DNA of 55,941 nt. Origin: an uncultured Pseudomonadota bacterium (GTDB lineage: Bacteria; Pseudomonadota; Gammaproteobacteria; Steroidobacterales; Steroidobacteraceae). Of this stretch, positions 42,797-51,383 are shown piece by piece. A program made the translations under genes and the position numbers. The first letter of the stretch is position 1, and each line of letters starts with the position of its first letter. The stretch lies in the NCBI GenBank assembly GCA_902826225.1, contig CADEED010000011.1:1-55941 (forward strand), given 5' to 3'. The notes below the pieces were generated by a model. The model worked only from the letters and a program-made list of their open reading frames with translations, was not told the origin of the DNA and did no database searches.

Positions 42797-42997
42797 TCAG
42801 CGCTGCGCCGGATCCGTCGGGGAGTGGTGGGCCGGGTTCTTCACGCGCGTACGCCACACTTCATAGGGGCTCCACGCCGCCTTGCGCGGTTCGATCGCGG
42901 CGTCACGGGATTTGACGGGCGCGATGCCGTCTTCGTTGGCCGCGGAGGTCACCGCCAACTCGAGCATGACGTGCTCGCTCTGATTCTTGGTTTTCAT
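42797..42997 (-). CDS. Small protein of unknown function upstream of diguanylate cyclase
   Basis: A 66-residue product, MKTKNQSEHVMLELAVT and onward, with a polar body and a basic tail. A purine-rich AGGGAAT precedes the ATG, and an AT-rich promoter-like segment lies upstream, both unusual for this GC-rich window. I know no family. It could be cotranscribed with the cyclase. Support is the promoter, ribosome site and clean frame. Confidence 0.6.
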   Translation of the reverse strand: MKTKNQSEHVMLELAVTSAANEDGIAPVKSRDAAIEPRKAAWSPYEVWRTRVKNPAHHSPTDPAQR

Positions 42998-43069
42998 GAT
43001 TCCCTGGACTCTGTGGACCGTTCGGTCTTCTTGGCAGGGATTCTAGTACGGCGATTGTTAAAAAATAGT

Positions 43070-43100
43070 GTTATCGAACAAGATTTTAGGGATATGTCAA
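43070..43100 (-). promoter_or_regulatory. AT-rich sigma-70-like promoter for the small gene
   Basis: TTGACA at 43100-43095 and GATAAC at 43075-43070 on the minus strand are 19 bases apart in the most AT-rich segment seen in the window. It lies just past the gshA stop. Confidence 0.45.
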
Positions 43101-43123
43101 GAGTTAGAACCACGTCACAGTTT

Positions 43124-44704
43124 TCAGCCGCGCTCGTAGTTCGCGAGGTACTCCTCGAAGGACAGGCGGTCGGCCGCCTCGACGGCCGCCTGGGCCTCCA
43201 GGGACTCCTCGGCCGCCGCTTTGAACTCCGCCAGGCGGCCCTCGTTGGGTGCCTCGAGGGCCAGGAAATACTCCTTGTGGAGCCTCGACATGCGCAAAGC
43301 GAGGTCGAAAAAGGATTCGTCGGTCCGTTCCAGCTCCGCGAGCATGCGGGCTGAGGGGGTCCGCGAAACGTCGTCGATCTTCGCGGCCTGCACCGCCAGC
43401 GCCGCCGTGTACGGCCGGGCCGGGTCGGTCCCGTCCAGGAGCTCGGCGATGCCCTCCATGGAGTCGACCAGTTCCCGCGCCCAGGCCTGCATCGGGAACT
43501 CCCGCCCCTCGCGCTGGAGCATCAGGCCCGGCTCCCGGCCGCGCCGGGCAACCGTCACGTGGTTCGCGTCGAGCACGTCCTGTTCCGAGGCGTCGATGAG
43601 CGGCGAGTCCTTCATGAGACAGAGGGCGAGGAACACCTCGAGGAATCGCAGTTTGTTCTGGTTGACGCCGACCGGATCGAAGGCGCTCACGTCGAGCGCG
43701 CGGACTTCCACGTACTCGACGCCCGCGCGGCGCAGCGCCTTGGTGGGCTTCTCGCCGGAGCGCGCCACGCGCTTCGGCCGGATGAAGCTGTAGTACTCGT
43801 TCTCGATTTGCAGGATGTTCGCGTTGAGCTGTCGCCAGTCGCCGTCCACGTACACACCGAGCTTCTCGTACGGCTCGTGCGGCGTCGAGATCGCGCGCGT
43901 GAGATCGCGCACGTATTCATCGAGACTGTTCACCGACACGGAGAGCCCGGCCTGGTTGCGGTTGCGATAACCGAGATCGCTCATGCGCAGGGACGTCGCG
44001 AACGGTTCGTACGACGTGCCCTTCGACAGCCGCGGCAGCGTGACATTGCGGCCGCGCAGGAAGGAGTTGCAGACGACGGGCGACACGCCGAACAGATAGA
44101 GCACGATCCAGCCGTGCCGGCGATAGTTGCGCAGCAGGTGGAAGTAACGATCCGAGATGAACGGCTGGCCGCGTTCGCGCGATTGCACGAGATCCGGCCA
44201 CGCGTCCCACATCTTCTGCGGGAACGAGTAGTTGAAGTGGACGCCCGAGATTGCCTGCATCACGCGCCCGTACCGGATGCCGAGGCCGTTGCGATACACC
44301 GTCTTCATGCGGCCGACGTTCGACTTTCCGAACTGCGCGATCGGAATGCTGGCGTCGCCGTCGATGATCGACGGCATCGAGGTGGCCCACAGCAGTTCGT
44401 CGCCCAGGTGCTGGTAGACGAACTGGTGCAGGTCCGTGAGGTACTGCAGGAGTTCCCAGCTCGTCGTGAACGTCGGCGTCACGAGCTCGATGAGCGCCTC
44501 GGAGTAATCCGTCGTGATGTTGTCGTTCGTGAGCGCGCTGCCCAGCGCGCGCGGATGCGGCGTCTGCGCGATGTGGCCGTCGGGCGTGACGCGCAGCGAT
44601 TCCTTCTCGAGACCCTTGCGCCCGCCGCGAATCAGACCCGGCTCGCCGCTGTTGACCAGCGCCGCGAGGGTCTGCTCGAACTTGCGGTCGATGGCGGCTC
44701 TCAT
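43124..44704 (-). CDS. gshA: Glutamate-cysteine ligase
   Basis: The 526-residue cytosolic enzyme makes gamma-glutamylcysteine, the first step of glutathione synthesis. Seen are GRKGLEKESLRVTPDG (glutamate/metal region), TDYSEALIELVTP, QAISGVHFNYSFP, and the substrate segment VEVRALDVSAFDPVGV, all of the gammaproteobacterial type I enzyme; length is standard. The gloA gene in the window uses its product. It lies 66 bases downstream of the SRPBCC gene, with a hairpin between. Confidence 0.96.
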   Translation of the reverse strand: MRAAIDRKFEQTLAALVNSGEPGLIRGGRKGLEKESLRVTPDGHIAQTPHPRALGSALTNDNITTDYSEALIELVTPTFTTSWELLQYLTDLHQFVYQHLGDELLWATSMPSIIDGDASIPIAQFGKSNVGRMKTVYRNGLGIRYGRVMQAISGVHFNYSFPQKMWDAWPDLVQSRERGQPFISDRYFHLLRNYRRHGWIVLYLFGVSPVVCNSFLRGRNVTLPRLSKGTSYEPFATSLRMSDLGYRNRNQAGLSVSVNSLDEYVRDLTRAISTPHEPYEKLGVYVDGDWRQLNANILQIENEYYSFIRPKRVARSGEKPTKALRRAGVEYVEVRALDVSAFDPVGVNQNKLRFLEVFLALCLMKDSPLIDASEQDVLDANHVTVARRGREPGLMLQREGREFPMQAWARELVDSMEGIAELLDGTDPARPYTAALAVQAAKIDDVSRTPSARMLAELERTDESFFDLALRMSRLHKEYFLALEAPNEGRLAEFKAAAEESLEAQAAVEAADRLSFEEYLANYERG

Positions 44705-44709
44705 GAGGG

Positions 44710-44726
44710 CCCGGCATCTTGCCGGG
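44710..44726 (-). terminator. CCCGGC/GCCGGG hairpin between SRPBCC gene and gshA
   Basis: A 6-bp stem with a 5-base loop sits five bases upstream of the gshA ATG and 44 bases past the SRPBCC stop. It could end transcription or hide the gshA start. Confidence 0.35.
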
Positions 44727-44770
44727 ACCCCCGTACCTGCGCAATCGGCCGGAGGAGAGAGCGCCTCGCC

Positions 44771-45406
44771 TCAGCGCGGGTCCTGGCTCGCCCGGGCGCG
44801 CCGCCGCTGCTCGGCCTCACAATGTTTGCGCAGGTCGATGAGCATCGTCGGCAGCTCGCGCTTGAAGGTGGAGCGGGCCAGCCAGTTGGGCACGAACGTC
44901 GGGGGATCGATCGTGGCGCGATAGCGGATCAGGGTGCGCGCGCCATCGTCCACGGGTTCGAATTCCCACCGTCCCTCGTTGGTCTTGAAGTCGCCGGCGA
45001 CCTGGCGGAACGCGATGCCGCGGTCGGCCTCGAAGTCGGCGCGAAAAGTGTACTTCACCCGCGGCGCATACCAGCCGAAGTCTATTTCGTGGTCGACCAC
45101 CTCCCACGAGCCGTCGGGCGCGCGCTCACGCACCCTGCAGACGCGCAGGTGCGGGACGTACTCCAGGGCTTCCGAGCACCGGGTCATCATCTCGAAGGCG
45201 AGCGCGGGCGACGCGTCGATGAGCACCGCCGCGCGCACGGTGCCGCGACGCTGGCCGGGGTCGAGAATCGTTCGAATGATGATTTCGCGGTTCTCGAGCT
45301 TCGTGGTTTCGGCCGGCGACAACGGGAAATCCGCTGACCGGGCCCCGGAACCGAAGGCCGCGCTCAGGGAAAGGGCCGCCGCCATCCATTGCTTCGCCGT
45401 TCCCAT
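44771..45406 (-). CDS. Exported SRPBCC/START-like protein
   Basis: The 211-residue product has a signal peptide (MGTAKQWMAAALSLSAAFGSGARS). The rest is an SRPBCC (Bet v1-like) fold: AAVLIDASPALAFEMMTRCSEALEYVPHL, of which VLIDASPALAFEMM and YVPHLRVCRV are the usual cues, then FRADFEADRGIAFRQV and DDGARTLIRYRATIDPP. It probably binds a lipid or small hydrophobic ligand in the periplasm. It is divergent from the DUF2845 gene, with the interleaved repeats between. Confidence 0.84.
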   Translation of the reverse strand: MGTAKQWMAAALSLSAAFGSGARSADFPLSPAETTKLENREIIIRTILDPGQRRGTVRAAVLIDASPALAFEMMTRCSEALEYVPHLRVCRVRERAPDGSWEVVDHEIDFGWYAPRVKYTFRADFEADRGIAFRQVAGDFKTNEGRWEFEPVDDGARTLIRYRATIDPPTFVPNWLARSTFKRELPTMLIDLRKHCEAEQRRRARASQDPR

Positions 45407-45437
45407 AAATATGAGTGTTCACCCGAGCGCGAAAAGT

Positions 45438-45502
45438 TCGCGAGTTGACGTAACGGGCATCGTACAACGCGCGGGAACTCGCGAGCCGTTCATTGCCCGT
45501 TA
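45438..45502. other. Interleaved inverted repeats with pseudoknot topology
   Basis: Arm a TCGCGAGTT (45438-45446) pairs with AACTCGCGA (45476-45484), and arm b TAACGGGCA (45451-45459) with TGCCCGTTA (45494-45502). Both stems are 9 bp and perfect, ordered a-b-a'-b', so they cannot form together except as a pseudoknot. Loops are 4, 16 and 9 bases. The structure ends 27 bases before the DUF2845 ATG and begins 31 bases after the SRPBCC start. Confidence 0.7.
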
Positions 45503-45528
45503 AGGCCGCCCGGCATAAGGTCGGGAAC

Positions 45529-45870
45529 ATGAAGCGATCCGCCCTGATCCTCGCCCTCGGCCTGCTGGCCGCGGCGCCGTCGTTCGCGGCGTTTCGTTGC
45601 GGCACGAAGCTCGTGTCGGAGGGCGACACGCGCGCGGAAGTCGCGAGCAAGTGCGGCGAGCCAGACGATGTCGTCACGAAGAAGAGCGTCTTCCGGCGCC
45701 CGGTGATCTGGACGCGAGGACGTCCTTACTACATCGGCGAGGACTACATGGAAGTGCAGGTCGAAGCGTGGGTCTACAACCTCGGGCCTAACAAGCTCAT
45801 GAGGAGCCTGCGGTTCGAGGACGGAATCCTCGCGGAGATCGAGACCCTGGGCCACGGGTACATCAAGTAG
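45529..45870 (+). CDS. Exported DUF2845 domain protein
   Basis: The 113-residue product has a signal peptide (MKRSALILALGLLAAAPSFA) and a small mature domain: FRCGTKLVSEGDTRAEVASKCGEPD, of which the Cys pair and TRAEVASKCGEPD mark the DUF2845 family, then VQVEAWVYNLGPNKLMRSL. This short domain is related to SmpA/BamE-like folds. Function unknown. The stop is part of a large palindrome shared with the convergent gene. Confidence 0.9.
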   Translation: MKRSALILALGLLAAAPSFAAFRCGTKLVSEGDTRAEVASKCGEPDDVVTKKSVFRRPVIWTRGRPYYIGEDYMEVQVEAWVYNLGPNKLMRSLRFEDGILAEIETLGHGYIK

Positions 45871-45976
45871 GAAAAGGGGTCAGATAAAGAGATAAAGGGG
45901 TCAGACCTATTTTCCGCAGCGGAAAATAGGTCTGACCCCTTTATCTGACCCCTTTATCTGACCCCTTTTCCTACTT
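45865..45976. repeat. 112-bp near-palindrome spanning two convergent stop codons
   Basis: The left arm (45865-45917) and right arm (45919-45976) match perfectly except for five bases missing on the left. Inside, GGGGTCAGATAAA recurs, and the centre is CCGC-A-GCGG. Both ends carry AAGTAG, the last Lys codon plus stop of each gene. GGGGTCAGA elements of this type recur in other gammaproteobacterial genomes (general knowledge). A strong two-way transcription end is likely. Confidence 0.9.
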
Positions 45977-47761
45977 CACCGCGCGCGGCGGACGCTTCGC
46001 CTCGATCCAGCGGTCGAGCTTCGCGGTGAGCACGTCCATCGGCAGCGAGCCATCGCGCAACACCTGTCCGTGGAATTCACGCACGTCGAACTTGTCCCCC
46101 AGTGCGGCTTCGGCTTTCGCGCGCAGCGCGGTGATGCGCAGCTGGCCGAGCTTGTAGCCGAGCGCCTGGCCGGGGATCACCATGTAGCGTTCGACCTCGG
46201 CCGTGACGTCGCTCTCGGCCATCGAAGAATTGTCGAGCATGTACTTGATGGCCTGCTCGCGCGTCCATCCCTTCGAGTGGAGCCCCGTATCCACCACGAG
46301 CCGCATCGCGCGCAGCATCTCGTCCGACAGGCGGCCGTACCACTGGTAGGGATCGGTGAATACGCCGAGCTCCTTGCCGATCGACTCGGCGTACAGCGCC
46401 CAGCCTTCGACGTACGACGTGTAGCCGTTGAAACGGCGGAACCTCGGCAGGTCCGTGAGCTCCTGCTGGATCGAGATCTGGAAGTGATGTCCCGGCGATG
46501 CCTCGTGCAGGGACAGCGTTTCCATGCCGAACTTCGGCTGCGCCTTCAGATTGAAGGTGTTGATGTAGAAGATGCCGGACCGTTTGCCGTCCGCCGACGG
46601 CGCCTGGTAGGAACCGCCCGCCGCCGAGGCCGCGCGGAATGCCTCGACCGGCCGGATCTCATAGTCCGCCTTCGGGAAATCCGCGAACAGTTTCGGCAGC
46701 AATCCGTCGATGCGCTTCTTCACGTCGCGATACGCGCCGAGCAGCTCGGCATCGTTCGCGAAGTAGAACTGCGGATCGTTCTCGAGGAACGTGAAGAACG
46801 CGTCGAGATCTCCCTTGAAGCCGACGCGCTCGCGCACGCCGTTCATCTCGGTGCGGATGCGCGCGACCTCGGACAGGCCGACCTGGTGGATCTCGTCTGC
46901 GGGCAGGTCGAGCGTGGTCGCGCCGCGCACGCGCCAGCGGTACCAGGCCTGACCGTCGGGCAGGTCCGACCAGCCGAACGTCGTGCGGGCCGCCGGTAGA
47001 TAGTCGCGCTCGATGAAATCCGCGAGCCGAGCGTACGCGGGCAGGATCTCCGCGCCGAACGCCTTGCGGTAGTCGTCAGTGATCCGTTGCCGCTCGTCCG
47101 CGGGGATCTCCGGCGGCAGGTGCTCGACCGGCCCCCAGAAGATGCTGTCCTTGGGATCGGCGGCGAAGACGCCGCGCAGCTGCGGGACCACCTTGGCCAT
47201 CGACGCGCGCGGCATCGTGATTCCTCGCGCCATGCCCGCGCGCATCAGCGCGATGGCGCCATCGACCCAGCGCGGAAATTCGCGTGCGCGCTTCAGGAAC
47301 CGGTCGTAGTCCCTGGCGGTCGCGAACGGCTGCGGCCCGGAACCCGAGCCGAACACGGCGAGCTCCATGGGCAGGCTGCCCATCTGATTCACCGGCATCA
47401 GCTCTTCGGGGAATTTCTGCCCGGCGAGCTGGTGCTCGCGCTCGCTGGCGAAGATCTCGTAGGTGAGACGCGATCCCGGCGACAGCTTCACCACGTCGAC
47501 GAGGCGCGCGCGATCGAGGAATGCGCGCTCGACCGCCAGGGATTTCTCCCGATAGCCCGGACTCGTGCTGTCGTCGAGCCGCTCGTCATAGCGTGAGTCG
47601 CCGATGGCCGTCGCGAACAGCGGCGACAGCTCGAGTTGCGCCTCGAAGTATTCCTCGACGAGGGCATTCAAGGCGGCATCGGGCTCGTTGGTTTCGACGG
47701 ACGACGGCGTCGTCGCACAGGCGGCGCACAGGACGACCGCGAGCGGGGCCAGTTTTTTCAT
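45971..47761 (-). CDS. DUF885 family lipoprotein, second copy
   Basis: The 596-residue product starts MKKLAPLAVVLCAACATTPS, a lipoprotein signal with lipobox CAAC. The family motif is HEASPGHHFQISIQQEL (about residue 430), and GYTSYVEGWALYAESIG and MVIPGQALGYKLG match DUF885. It is nearly the same length as the DUF885 lipoprotein at 9253-11046 but clearly diverged. Likely a zinc peptidase-like enzyme in the outer envelope. It is divergent from the thiolase gene and convergent with DUF2845. Confidence 0.92.
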   Translation of the reverse strand: MKKLAPLAVVLCAACATTPSSVETNEPDAALNALVEEYFEAQLELSPLFATAIGDSRYDERLDDSTSPGYREKSLAVERAFLDRARLVDVVKLSPGSRLTYEIFASEREHQLAGQKFPEELMPVNQMGSLPMELAVFGSGSGPQPFATARDYDRFLKRAREFPRWVDGAIALMRAGMARGITMPRASMAKVVPQLRGVFAADPKDSIFWGPVEHLPPEIPADERQRITDDYRKAFGAEILPAYARLADFIERDYLPAARTTFGWSDLPDGQAWYRWRVRGATTLDLPADEIHQVGLSEVARIRTEMNGVRERVGFKGDLDAFFTFLENDPQFYFANDAELLGAYRDVKKRIDGLLPKLFADFPKADYEIRPVEAFRAASAAGGSYQAPSADGKRSGIFYINTFNLKAQPKFGMETLSLHEASPGHHFQISIQQELTDLPRFRRFNGYTSYVEGWALYAESIGKELGVFTDPYQWYGRLSDEMLRAMRLVVDTGLHSKGWTREQAIKYMLDNSSMAESDVTAEVERYMVIPGQALGYKLGQLRITALRAKAEAALGDKFDVREFHGQVLRDGSLPMDVLTAKLDRWIEAKRPPRAVK

Positions 47762-47901
47762 GCGCGGGATGGTAACAGGCGCCCGTCGTCGTCGATCCAC
47801 CGGCGGCCGCGCCAGCGCCAGTCCGCGCCCGCGGTGCGACGATCCGCGACGCGTGGCATCCTAACGCCCGTCGTCCGGGCTTTCTCCGGGTGGGAGTCTT
47901 C

Positions 47902-49200
47902 ATGCTGGTCGGATCCAACGTTCGTCGCGTCGCCGTCGTCGGCGGCATGCGCATCCCGTTCGCACGCGGCCACGGCGCCTACGCGAAGGTCGGCAACCAG
48001 GACATGTACACCACCGTCCTGCAGGCGCTGGTGTCCAGGTGCCGCATCGCGGGTGAGCGGCTCGGCGACGTCACGGGCGGCGCCGTGCTCAAGCACTCGA
48101 AGGACTTCAACCTGGTGCGCGAGTGCGTGCTGTCGTCCGGCCTCGACCCGCAGACCCCGGGTCTCGACATGCAGCGCGCCTGCGGCACGGGTCTCGACGC
48201 CGCGATCTCCGTTGCGATGAAGATCGCGCTCGGCCAGATGGACGCGGGGATCGCGGGCGGCTTCGACACCGTGAGCGATCCGCCGATCGTCTACCCGCGT
48301 TCCTATCAACAGCTGCTGTTGCGCGCCTATCGTGGCAAGTCTTTCGGACAGAAGATCTCGCCGTTCTTCGGTATCCGTCCGCAGCACTTCAAGCCCGTGA
48401 TGCCGGGCGTGCTCGAGCCGCGCACGGGACTTTCGATGGGCGAGCACTGCGAGCAGATGGCGAAGACATGGAAGATCTCGCGCGAGGATCAGGACGCGCT
48501 TGCCGCCCTCAGCCATCGCAACGCCGCGGCCGCCTGGCAGCGCGGCTTCTTCTCCGATCTCGTGGTGCCCGAGTACCAGGGCCTCAAGATAGACAACAAC
48601 ATCCGTGGTGACAGCACGGTGGAAAAACTCGCCGCGCTCAAGCCGGCATTCGACCGTCGCAGCGGACAGGGCACGCTGACGGCTGGCAACTCGACGCCGC
48701 TGACCGACGGCGCCTCCGCCGTGTTGTTGGCCAGCGAGGAATGGGCGCGCGCGCGCAACCTGCCGGTGCTGGCGCACTTCACCTACAGCAAGCAATGGGC
48801 CGTGGACTATGTGTCGGGAAAGGAAGGCCTGCTGATGGCGCCCGCCTATGCCGTGCCGGCGATGCTCAAGGACGCAGGACTCACGCTGCAGGACTTCGAT
48901 TTCTACGAGATCCACGAAGCGTTCGCGGCGCAGGTGCTGTGCACGCTCAAGGCGTGGGAATCGCCCGAGTACTGCAAGGAACGGCTCGGACTCGACAGGC
49001 CGCTCGGCAGCATCGACCGCTCGAAGCTCAACGTGAACGGCTCGAGTGTGGCGATCGGGCACCCGTTCGCCGCCACCGGCACGCGCATCGTCGCCACGCT
49101 GGCCAAGATGCTGTCGGAATCGTCCACCGCGAAGCGCGGCTTGATCTCCGTGTGCACCGCGGGCGGCATGGGCGTGGTCGCGATCCTCGAAAAGGCCTAG
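47902..49200 (+). CDS. Acetyl-CoA C-acyltransferase (thiolase, FadI-like)
   Basis: The 432-residue thiolase has the acyl-enzyme Cys in MQRACGTGLDAA, the HEAF motif in YEIHEAFAAQV, the NGSSVAIGHPFAATGTR segment and the C-terminal CTAGGMG. Length and the FAATGTR variant fit the FadI/beta-subunit type. It cleaves 3-ketoacyl-CoA in fatty acid breakdown; no fadJ-type partner is adjacent. ATG 47902 with a GGGAG ribosome site is preferred to the GTG at 47890. A hairpin follows the stop. Confidence 0.92.
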   Translation: MLVGSNVRRVAVVGGMRIPFARGHGAYAKVGNQDMYTTVLQALVSRCRIAGERLGDVTGGAVLKHSKDFNLVRECVLSSGLDPQTPGLDMQRACGTGLDAAISVAMKIALGQMDAGIAGGFDTVSDPPIVYPRSYQQLLLRAYRGKSFGQKISPFFGIRPQHFKPVMPGVLEPRTGLSMGEHCEQMAKTWKISREDQDALAALSHRNAAAAWQRGFFSDLVVPEYQGLKIDNNIRGDSTVEKLAALKPAFDRRSGQGTLTAGNSTPLTDGASAVLLASEEWARARNLPVLAHFTYSKQWAVDYVSGKEGLLMAPAYAVPAMLKDAGLTLQDFDFYEIHEAFAAQVLCTLKAWESPEYCKERLGLDRPLGSIDRSKLNVNGSSVAIGHPFAATGTRIVATLAKMLSESSTAKRGLISVCTAGGMGVVAILEKA

Positions 49201-49207
49201 GACGGGC

Positions 49208-49225
49208 AGGGGCAACACCCCTTTT
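49208..49225 (+). terminator. Short intrinsic terminator after thiolase
   Basis: AGGGG, a 5-base loop and CCCCT followed by TTTT lie eight bases past the thiolase stop. The stem is short but has a T-run. Confidence 0.5.
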
Positions 49226-49230
49226 CGCTT

Positions 49231-49259
49231 CCAATTGGTTTCAGATGAAACTAAATTGG
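49231..49259. promoter_or_regulatory. Dyad upstream of hmgA
   Basis: GTTTCAGATGAAAC (49238-49251) is a perfect 6-bp dyad with a 2-base centre, flanked by CCAATT and AATTGG in near symmetry. It is 30 bases before the hmgA ATG and is the best operator candidate for the homogentisate genes. Confidence 0.6.
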
Positions 49260-49281
49260 GCGCCCGCCCGCGGGAGAGTCC

Positions 49282-50409
49282 ATGAAGCGCTACATCCAGT
49301 TCCCCAAGGTCGAAGGACAGGCCTCCCGCCAGGCCCACGCCGATCTTCCCGCCGGCACCTTCGAGCGCGAGATCAGCAAGGAAGGCTTCTTCGGACCCGC
49401 CGCGCATCTCTACCACCGCCATCCACCCACGGCCTGGGTGAATTTCGAGGGCCCGCTGCGTCCGCACGCGTTCGATTGCACCAAGCTCGGCGCCGGCGGC
49501 GCGTCGCCGTGGCAGGCGCCCGAGCTGCTGCACAACGCGGCGGCGCGCGTGCGCTGGTGGAGCGTCGACGTCCGGATGGACGAGCTCGCGCGCAATGCCG
49601 ACGGCGACGAACTGCTGTTCGTGCACCAGGGCGCGGGAGAGTTCTACTGCGACTACGGTCACCTGTCGTTCGAGCCCGGCGACTACCTCATGATTCCGCG
49701 CGGCACGATGTGGCGCGTGGAGTGCGCGCAGCCGCTGCGGGGGTTGCTCATCGAGGCAACCAACAACTCCTACCGCCTGCCCGACAAGGGACTCGTCGGG
49801 CCGCACGCGATCTTCGACGCCGCGATGCTCGATACGCCGCGCATCGACGACGCGTTCAAGGATCAGCAGGACGAGAAGGAGTGGCGCGTGGCGATCAAGC
49901 GGCGCAACGCCGTATCGACGGTCACGTACCCCTTCAACCCGCTGGACGCGGTGGGCTGGCACGGCGACCTTTCGGTGGTGCGCATCAACGTGCGCGACCT
50001 GCGCCCGCTCATGAGCCACCGTTACCACCTGCCGCCGTCCGCGCACACCACGTTCCTCGCGGACCGCTTCGTCGTCTGCACGTTCGTGCCACGCCCGTTC
50101 GAAACGGATCCCGGCGCGATGAAAGTGCCGTTCTTCCACAACAACGACGACTACGACGAAGTCATCTTCTATCACGCGGGCAACTTCTTCAGCCGCGACA
50201 ACATCCACCCGGGCATGATCACGATGCACCCGGGCGGCTTCACGCACGGGCCGCATCCGAAGGCGCTCAAGAACGTGTTCCAGCCGGCGAAGCCGGCGAC
50301 CGACGAGTACGCCGTGATGATCGACACGCGTGATGCGCTGGAAATCTCCGCCACGGCCGAAGGCATCGAGTGGCCGGGCTACGTCGACAGCTGGAAGAGC
50401 GCGAAATGA
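49282..50409 (+). CDS. hmgA: Homogentisate 1,2-dioxygenase
   Basis: The 375-residue enzyme opens the ring of homogentisate in tyrosine breakdown. Family cues are FFHNNDDYDEVIFYHAGNF (Fe ligand region), MHPGGFTHGPHPKAL (His ligands) and the central ELLFVHQGAGEFYCDYG cupin part. It is shorter than the 430-residue Pseudomonas form, a size seen in some bacteria. Its stop overlaps the fahA start (ATGA), so both are cotranslated. A dyad lies just upstream. Confidence 0.94.
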   Translation: MKRYIQFPKVEGQASRQAHADLPAGTFEREISKEGFFGPAAHLYHRHPPTAWVNFEGPLRPHAFDCTKLGAGGASPWQAPELLHNAAARVRWWSVDVRMDELARNADGDELLFVHQGAGEFYCDYGHLSFEPGDYLMIPRGTMWRVECAQPLRGLLIEATNNSYRLPDKGLVGPHAIFDAAMLDTPRIDDAFKDQQDEKEWRVAIKRRNAVSTVTYPFNPLDAVGWHGDLSVVRINVRDLRPLMSHRYHLPPSAHTTFLADRFVVCTFVPRPFETDPGAMKVPFFHNNDDYDEVIFYHAGNFFSRDNIHPGMITMHPGGFTHGPHPKALKNVFQPAKPATDEYAVMIDTRDALEISATAEGIEWPGYVDSWKSAK

Positions 50410-51383
50410 AACTGGCATCGCTGAAGCGTGGCGGACGCGACGGCCGGCTCGCCATCGTGAAGGGCGACCTGTCGCGCTGCGTGCTCGTCCCGGGCATCGC
50501 GCCGACACTGCAGGCCGCGCTGGACGACTGGGCGCACATCGCTCCGAAGCTCGCGGAGCGCGCGCGCGCGCTGGAGGCCGACGGCGCCGGCGCACTCGCC
50601 TTCGACCCCGCGGAATGCGCGGCCCCGCTGCCGCGCGCCTACCACTGGGTGGACGGCAGCGCCTACGTGAACCACGTGGAACTGGTGCGCAAAGCGCGCG
50701 GCGCCGAGATGCCGGCCTCCTTCTGGACGGACCCGCTCGTGTACCAGGGTGGCTCCGACGACTTGTTGGGGCCGCGCGACGACGCGCCGTTCGCGGATGA
50801 AGCCTGGGGCATCGATCTCGAGGCGGAGATCGCGGTGATCACGGACGACGTGCCGATGGGGACGTCCGCCACCGACGCGGCCGCTCACATCAGGCTGGTC
50901 ACGCTCGTCAATGACTGGTCGCTGCGCAATCTCATCCCGAACGAGCTCGCCAAGGGCTTCGGGTTCTACCAGTCGAAACCCGCCACGGCTTTCGCCCCCG
51001 TTGCCGTCACGCCCGATGAACTCGGGGAAGCGTGGAAGGATTCGAAGGTCCACCTGCCGCTCCTCACCCGCATCAACGGCGCGGACTTCGGCCGGCCGGA
51101 TGCCGGCGTCGACATGACCTTCAGCTTCGCGCAGCTCATCGCGCACGTCACCAGGACGCGCCGCCTCGGCGCCGGCGCGATCGTGGGCTCGGGCACGGTG
51201 AGCAACTACGACCGCAGCCGCGGCGCGAGCTGCCTGGCGGAGAAACGCATGCTGGAGCAGATCGAGCACGGCGCGCCGCGCACGCCGTTCCTGAAGTTCG
51301 GGGACCGCGTGAGCATCGAGATGCTGGACGCGCGGGGAAGGACGATCTTCGGCGCGCTCGACAACCAGGTCGTCAGGAAGTAG
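50406..51383 (+). CDS. fahA: Fumarylacetoacetate hydrolase family protein
   Basis: The 325-residue product has the FAA hydrolase metal set: YHWVDGSAYVNHVELVRKA, WGIDLEAEIAVI (ExE) and LVNDWSLRNLIP (Asp), and ends with GSGTVSNYDRSRGASCLAEKR. It splits fumarylacetoacetate to fumarate and acetoacetate. Coupling to hmgA supports this over other family reactions; a maleylacetoacetate isomerase is not next to it. The start ATG at 50406 overlaps the hmgA stop. Confidence 0.92.
   Translation: MKLASLKRGGRDGRLAIVKGDLSRCVLVPGIAPTLQAALDDWAHIAPKLAERARALEADGAGALAFDPAECAAPLPRAYHWVDGSAYVNHVELVRKARGAEMPASFWTDPLVYQGGSDDLLGPRDDAPFADEAWGIDLEAEIAVITDDVPMGTSATDAAAHIRLVTLVNDWSLRNLIPNELAKGFGFYQSKPATAFAPVAVTPDELGEAWKDSKVHLPLLTRINGADFGRPDAGVDMTFSFAQLIAHVTRTRRLGAGAIVGSGTVSNYDRSRGASCLAEKRMLEQIEHGAPRTPFLKFGDRVSIEMLDARGRTIFGALDNQVVRK

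Noticed and set aside
47781..47875. Direct repeat GCCCGTCGTC at 47781 and 47866 upstream of the thiolase
   Set aside because: Short, GC-biased, and no matching structure around it.
47758..50595. Minus-strand open frame of 945 codons across the thiolase and hmgA region
   Set aside because: GC-driven shadow; the plus strand encodes complete thiolase and dioxygenase motifs.
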